Shown one piece after another: positions 7,431-11,290 of a stretch of DNA of 11,290 bases (position 1 is the stretch's first letter; each line of letters begins with the position of its first letter). The DNA is from Spirogloea muscicola (Eukaryota > Streptophyta > Zygnematophyceae > Spirogloeales > Spirogloeaceae). The stretch lies in the NCBI GenBank assembly GCA_009602725.1, contig WELB01000261.1, positions 151,587 to 162,876 of the forward strand, in the 5' to 3' direction. The position numbers were made by a program, and so were the translations under genes. The notes under the pieces are model-generated. The model had not been told where the DNA came from. It made no database searches and worked only from the letters and a program-made list of their open reading frames with translations.

Positions 7431-9910
7431 TCCTGTCAATCTGGCCCCTCTTGCAAAGCTCTGAAACAGCTGTGCGGTACATGGAGTCAAAGACGGGAGT
7501 CCACCAACCCGGGACATAGGCAAAGTGCGTGCAATCCCGAAACGAAGGATGTGGCAATGTGTTAGTATGAAACTCTGGCTTGTCCATCTCCCAGAAGACT
7601 GGCATTATAGCCACACCCCTGGGCTTGGCTGCTTCCTGCATCAGGCGATGCCTCCAAAGCTGCAGACATGACTTGAAATTGGTATCAGGCCAGAATTAGC
7701 TGTCACGGCTGCACAGAGCTGCCATATTGCCACCTACTACACAAACACTTTGTGTGCTGTCTCTTTCAACTGCTTCTCTTCTGAGAAGTCAAACAGCAAC
7801 AGACTTCAAGCCGAACAACATGCGGTGCCTGTGCCAACCTGGATGTCGATGTTGTCAGCATAATGGCAGGTGGCAAACTCCGGCTCTAGATCTGTTCGAA
7901 GCTTTGTGTTTATCTTGTACTGCCCTGACCCTTCTTTGCTGTAAAAATGTTGAGGTAAGGTCTGTCTGAAAAAGGCAAGCTTGCCTGGAAGCTTGTTAAA
8001 GGCTTCCATCCGCTCAGCAAGGACATTGTAGGTGTATGTAAGCCTGTCTTCCGACTCGTTCATTCGATAATGAACACCAAGATTTGGAATCACCTGTACA
8101 TGAAAGTCACAGGGTCCAGCTTGTCATAGCTGCTTGATGCATGTGATGATTTCCTGTATCTGACACAATGTCTGGCTCCCTTCTGGCAACAAGCGGCCAA
8201 GATCGACAATATCGTGGAGATTTTGACGACAACAACGACTATTGTATGCCAGACTACAACAAGCTGTACATGCAGATCTCATCCACAGGTCACAGATACT
8301 TCAGCAGTAGCATTAGCAGGTTGCTGCTCCTCACAATGTCGCTATTGTTGAAGAGGTGGTCCAGCATCCCTGGCCAAAGTATGTAGGTCGCTCCCTTCTT
8401 TCCGTCCTGCTCGGAGAGCATGTAAGCTGCAGTGCCAGCCGACGGCCTGTTCTGTTGAGGTGCCCATTGCAACCTACAGCTAAGAAGAACCCCAATTGTG
8501 CAGAACGCTGGTGTCAATGAAGATGGTTGCAAGCTTGTCGCTATTGTTTCGTTTTGGAATCTCTGAGCTGTGACTAACTTCCTGTAAGGGGACTCATCAC
8601 ATAGACCCACCTTTGTAATATGTCCAAGTCATATTCTTGAAAGGGCCTCCAATGACAAAGGAGACCAGGACAGTCTCACATTGCTTTTCCAGGAACTTCC
8701 TTCTCGGCCAGTAATCGACATCATAATATGCCGTGTAGCAAAGAGTATGCTCAAGCTCTTCCATTGTGCTGTGTAAGGTGCCATTGCAGCTGTATCTGCA
8801 ACACATAAGTAGCAGGCAGTGTGCTGCAGTCTACCATAGTCTCATCATCGGCTTCTAGAAACCCACGTCTGGATAAGAATTGAAATCTCTTTTGTGTGGC
8901 ATTGCTGATGGCCTGAGGGACGGTAGCTGGACTTTGGGATGTTTCTAAGATGGAGAGAAGCAGCCAATGGGAGGCAAGCAACTCATGCAGTCAACAACAC
9001 ACCAGACAGCACAGCCGAGGATTTGAAGTATGTGATGGCTTGGAGTTGCAGCAAGTCGTTAGTAATCGTTGTGTAACGAGGCTTTCGCAAAGTGGACAAT
9101 AGCATGAGCAAGTCCATGAGAGTCTTGCAGTGGAGGGTAGGATGGGCAAGTGGAGGTATGAGGCGCGCCCGACCTACGGGGCAACTCGGTGATGTAGTCC
9201 TCGTAGCCTTGGCGCTGCAAGGAGAGAATCAGAAGCTCGTGCAAATGGTTGCTCATACTGCCGCCCATCACTGTCACGCTTTTGCCTGCCAGCAGCTGCG
9301 AGCAATGGGGAGCAAAGCGGGGGCCGAGCCAGCAGAAGAGGAGGCATCGGATCAGCTGGCAGACTTGCGTGGGTCGTACAGCTGAGCAACGGCAGCCCAG
9401 CGCGGGGACCTCGATCGCAGGCCAGTCGGCAAATGGCCACACACTGCCGAGCGGACTACTGGCCCAATGAAGCGTGCTGCCGGCGGCATCGGAACGCACG
9501 CGCACAAGGTCTGCGGCAGTGTAGGTGGCGGTGCCATCGAGGTGCACAAAGGCCTGCGGCGGGACGTCAGCATCGCGCCGCCACCCAGAGCGGCCGATGA
9601 GCGGCGATCCCTTACGCTGGTACACAGACGCCCAGTAGAACGGCCTGTGTAGGTCCGAGACGGTGGCGCCCAAGCCGTCCACGGAGATGGAGGCCATCTG
9701 GTCAGTCACCCCGTCGTCCAAGTGCAGCAGCCGCCGGCGGCCGGCAAGGCTGGCCTCGGCCTCGAAGCTGCCGCCCCAGTGGCGGCGGGGCGCGATGCCG
9801 AGCACATGGGCCGGCGAGCCAGACGGGAGGCTGCGGCCGCCGTGCCAGCCCAGCAGGGCCGCCGCCAGGACGCACAGCGCCGTCGCCAGCTCCTGCAGCG
9901 CGGGCGCCAT
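7411..9910 (-). CDS. PC-esterase / TBL-like SGNH acyl-transferase or esterase, 5 exons, 505 aa
   Basis: Spliced minus-strand model: exons 9910-9174, 8795-8611, 8426-8335, 8093-7839 and 7659-7411 (TGA). All have GT donors and AG acceptors and stay in one frame. The start is the first ATG in an open frame. Residues about 8-25 (LATALCVLAAALLGWHGG) form a signal anchor. The C-terminal two thirds has the block order of the PC-esterase (PMR5/TBL/Cas1p, GDSL/SGNH-like) family: LLAGKSVTVMGGSMSNHL with the presumed nucleophile Ser218; NLGVHYR with Asn342 and His346, where TBL proteins have N-x-G-x-H; LPQHF; and DCTHFAYVPGWWTPVFDSMY with Asp465 and His468, the DxxH motif. Plant relatives O-acetylate or otherwise acylate wall polysaccharides in the Golgi; substrate and direction of reaction here are unknown. 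Residues about 60-175 are unassigned. Oddities: the nucleophile block reads GGS rather than GDS, and residues about 180-210 may be a short unspliced intron. It is convergent with the glycosyltransferase gene. Confidence 0.82.
8796..9173 (-). other. Intron 1 of the esterase gene (378 nt), with a cryptic exon-like stretch
   Basis: Donor TAG|GTCGGG and acceptor GTTGCAG|ATACAG join ELPR to RYSCNGT in frame (phase 2). A second, better-looking donor (CCCC|GTAGGT at 9177) lies 4 nt earlier but puts the next exon in a frame with a stop. Inside the intron, 8944-8835 is bounded by a pyrimidine-rich TCTTAG acceptor and a GTAGAC donor and is open in one frame. Including it would disrupt the main frame. 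Confidence 0.65.
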
Positions 9911-10017
9911 GGGCAGAGGCAGGCGGCGCGGCCGGGTGGCCGATCGGGGCAGCAAGAAGACGAATGCGGCCGCCGATATTGGAAGAGCGGCCCAGCTCGG
10001 AGGCAGCGCTTTCCACA
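9911..10017 (-). promoter_or_regulatory. GC-rich 5' flank of the esterase gene
   Basis: Immediately upstream of the esterase ATG on the minus strand. It is GC-rich and probably contains the 5' UTR and core promoter, but I see no clear TATA box or other named element. It carries TATTGGAAGAGCGGC (9977-9991), which recurs at 10095-10109 on either side of an inverted copy of the dispersed repeat. Confidence 0.3.
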
Positions 10018-10109
10018 GCCCCTTCGACCCTTGTCAGTCTTTTCGGGCTGGCTTTTCACACTCGTTGCCCCCATTGGGAGAGCCCATCTGTCCTTATTGG
10101 AAGAGCGGC
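10018..10109 (-). repeat. Inverted copy of the hairpin-bearing dispersed repeat
   Basis: On the minus strand 10086-10018 reads GGGCTCTCCCAATGGGGGCA, then a GTGTGAAAAGCCAGCCCG core, then a GACAAGGGTCGAAGGGG block. These are the same blocks in the same order as the plus-strand copy at 11181-11243. It sits about 110 bp upstream of the esterase start codon, so it could lie in the promoter or 5' UTR. A partial end piece continues to 10109. Confidence 0.7.
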
Positions 10110-10483
10110 TATGAAAGCCAGCAGGTGCATGCAGACGATGCTCAAGACTATTCAGCGGAGCCACAGGCCAGGCCAGGCACTCGGAGTCCCCGGCGCCGGG
10201 CGGCACGGGCCGGCGCTCGGGTCCGGCGCCGGAGCCTCTCGCGCGGAACCAACGGCGGCACCGCCGTCCCCATCGCCATCTGAATCGTCGCGTTGGAGGG
10301 TCGGACAGCCACTACCATAAATTGAGGTGGTCTGCTCGAGGTCGCGCGCACGGCGCGCGCACGATGATACACGGCTCGCCCAGCTCCGACATCGGTGCGT
10401 CCAAGGTCTGGCGAGCTGGCCGACCACTGAGCTTTTTCACCGACCACCTGTAGCGCCAAGGAAAATACCCCCTCCATACGGCA
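10110..10483. other. GC-rich intergenic stretch with two long palindromes
   Basis: No supported gene. Several long frames on both strands are open only because of high GC content, and their translations are Arg/Ala/Pro-rich without motifs. Two perfect 12-bp palindromes occur: CCCGGCGCCGGG (10189-10200) and TCCGGCGCCGGA (10222-10233). A short GCGCGC-rich run is at 10344-10361. Confidence 0.5.
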
Positions 10484-10545
10484 TTGGCTGTGAGAGGCCA
10501 GCCCCACGGAATGGACATGGTCTGAGAGGGCCGAAAAGCGCAAAA
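10484..10545 (+). repeat. Further copy of the hairpin-bearing dispersed repeat
   Basis: Contains TTGGCTGTGAGAGGCCAGCC, then a GGAATGGACATGGTC block and GGGCCGAAAAGCGC, matching the block order of the copies at 5369 and 10977. Confidence 0.7.
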
Positions 10546-10640
10546 AGCACGAGACTGCTCTCCATGACACCTGCGAGTGGGCGCTCAATAACCTCTGGTC
10601 AGCAAGTGCAGATCAGAGTCTTTAGAGGGCGGAACAGAAG

Positions 10641-10728
10641 AAAGGCGCGCAGTGCGCATGAAACAAATTGGAGGCCAACTCGAGCCTTGCAAAGTCCTGG
10701 TAACGAGGCAATGAGCTGGCTAAGGGGG
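10641..10728 (+). repeat. Direct repeat unit A, first copy
   Basis: Runs from AAAGGCGCGCAGTGCGCATG to GAGCTGGCTAAGGGGG. The second copy starts about 154 bp downstream and shares GGCGCGC.GTGCGCATGAA, CGAGCCTTG, AGTCCTGGTAACG and ATGAGCTGGCTAAGGGGG in the same order. Part of the shared segment, read on the minus strand (GGCTCGAATC in copy 2), resembles a Pol III B box. Confidence 0.8.
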
Positions 10729-10794
10729 TCTCTTGTACCCACCCGGAGCGAAAGAATGAGGCCCCTCAGTAACCAGAGGCAGCCGCCAACGAGA

Positions 10795-10883
10795 GAAGGC
10801 GCGCGGTGCGCATGAATAGAAAGGGAGGCCGATTCGAGCCTTGACTAAGTCCTGGTAACGGGGAAATGAGCTGGCTAAGGGGG
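10795..10883 (+). repeat. Direct repeat unit A, second copy
   Basis: Second copy of the roughly 89-bp unit, in the same orientation as 10641-10728 and differing by scattered substitutions and small indels. The preceding sequence (CTCAGTAACCAGAGGCAGC near 10765) also weakly matches sequence before the first copy (CTCAATAACCTCTGGTCAGC near 10585), so the duplicated block may be longer than the well-matched part. Confidence 0.8.
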
Positions 10884-10940
10884 ACACTAAATATCCTCGA
10901 GTGAGTACATACATATCTGACAAGCTAAGCTGAGGAGCTA

Positions 10941-11104
10941 GAAGAAGTGGCTCTCCCAAACAGGCCAAAGAAGAATTGGCTCTCCCAAAGGGGGCAAGGG
11001 CTGTGAACAGCCAGCCCGAAAGGCAATGACAAGGTCCGAAGGGGCCAAAAGCGCTGACGAGGGAAGGAAAGGGGTCGAGGGCTGTGAACAGCCAACCCGG
11101 AAGA
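10941..11104 (+). repeat. Cluster of hairpin-bearing dispersed repeat copies
   Basis: A partial copy at 10941-10971 (GAAGTGGCTCTCCCAAACAG) is followed by a full copy at 10977-11060 (TTGGCTCTCCCAAAGGGGGC, then GGGCTGTGAACAGCCAGCCC, then GACAAGGTCCGAAGGGGCC). A core-only copy follows at 11067-11104. GGCTG-TGAA-CAGCC is a perfect 5-bp hairpin with a 4-base loop. A GA dinucleotide run (about 11103-11114) follows. Confidence 0.8.
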
Positions 11105-11180
11105 GAGAGAGAGAGTGGAAGACAGTGGCAGCTCCTAAGGTCAGAGGCGCGGCCTGGCCGCAGTGGACGGCATATAGATA

Positions 11181-11243
11181 GAAGAAGTGGCTCTCCCAAT
11201 GGGGGCAATGGCTGTGATAAGCCAGCCCGCCAAGGTTCGACGG
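11181..11243 (+). repeat. Last copy of the hairpin-bearing dispersed repeat
   Basis: Begins GAAGAAGTGGCTCTCCCAAT, the same leader as at 10941, then has GGGGGCAATGGCTGTGATAA and GCCAGCCCG. GACGGCATAT occurs close to each side (about 11166-11175 and 11239-11248), a possible flanking duplication. Confidence 0.75.
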
Positions 11244-11253
11244 CATATGCCAA

Positions 11254-11290
11254 GGTAGGCGGGCGGGCGCGCATGCGGGCGGGCGGGCGG
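11254..11290. repeat. GGGC-type simple repeat at window end
   Basis: The last 37 bases are a degenerate GGGC/GCGG repeat with an embedded GCGCGCATGCGGG. It is low complexity, with no coding support. Confidence 0.8.

Noticed and set aside
8820-8981. Treating the open frame in esterase intron 1 as a regular exon
   Set aside because: No combination of its donors keeps the frame of the next well-supported exon (RYSCNGTLHSTMEELEH), so it was left as intron and reported only as a cryptic exon.
9663-10283. 206-codon plus-strand frame opposite esterase exon 1
   Set aside because: Antisense shadow of GC-rich coding DNA that extends into repeats; no motif seen.
10720-11274. Long minus-strand reading frame (184 codons) with repeated GWLFTALAPFG-like units
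   Set aside because: The apparent protein repeats are just the translation of tandem copies of the dispersed DNA repeat; the same peptide appears wherever the repeat occurs, in different frames.

Overview
The window reads as nuclear DNA of an intron-rich eukaryote, most probably a green alga or close relative. Both genes are split by many short introns (about 120 to 440 nt) with GT...CAG borders, their first exons are very GC-rich, and their products belong to Golgi glycan-modifying families that are common in algae. The assignment to green algae is an inference: no rRNA, organellar gene or lineage-specific marker is present. I see no bacterial, phage, CRISPR or defence-type content.

Layout. 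Positions 1-123 are a pure A tract running almost into the first coding exon. Positions 154-4674 (+) hold an 11-exon gene that I join into a 702-residue, two-domain glycosyltransferase: a type II membrane anchor, an N-terminal GT-A-like domain, and a C-terminal GT77-like nucleotide-diphospho-sugar transferase domain with a DxD-type motif and a closing HNNW motif. Positions 4675-7410 are intergenic, with dispersed repeats and a tRNA-like (SINE-like) stretch but no convincing gene. Positions 7411-9910 (-) hold a 5-exon gene for a 505-residue PC-esterase/TBL-like (SGNH-type) acyl-transferase or esterase, also with an N-terminal hydrophobic anchor. Positions 9911-11290 are the GC-rich 5' flank of that gene followed by repeats: copies of a hairpin-bearing family in both orientations, a pair of about 89-bp direct repeats, and a GGGC-type simple repeat at the end.

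The two genes are convergent. One product would transfer sugars from nucleotide sugars. The other would acylate or deacylate glycans, as its plant relatives do to wall polysaccharides in the Golgi. A shared role in building cell wall or extracellular matrix glycans is plausible but inferred only from family and location.

The most interesting points are: the apparent loss of the acidic metal-binding motif in the N-terminal GT domain; a GGS in place of GDS at the nucleophile block of the esterase; the contrast in intron phase between the two halves of the glycosyltransferase gene; and an unrecognised interspersed repeat family with a conserved short hairpin.
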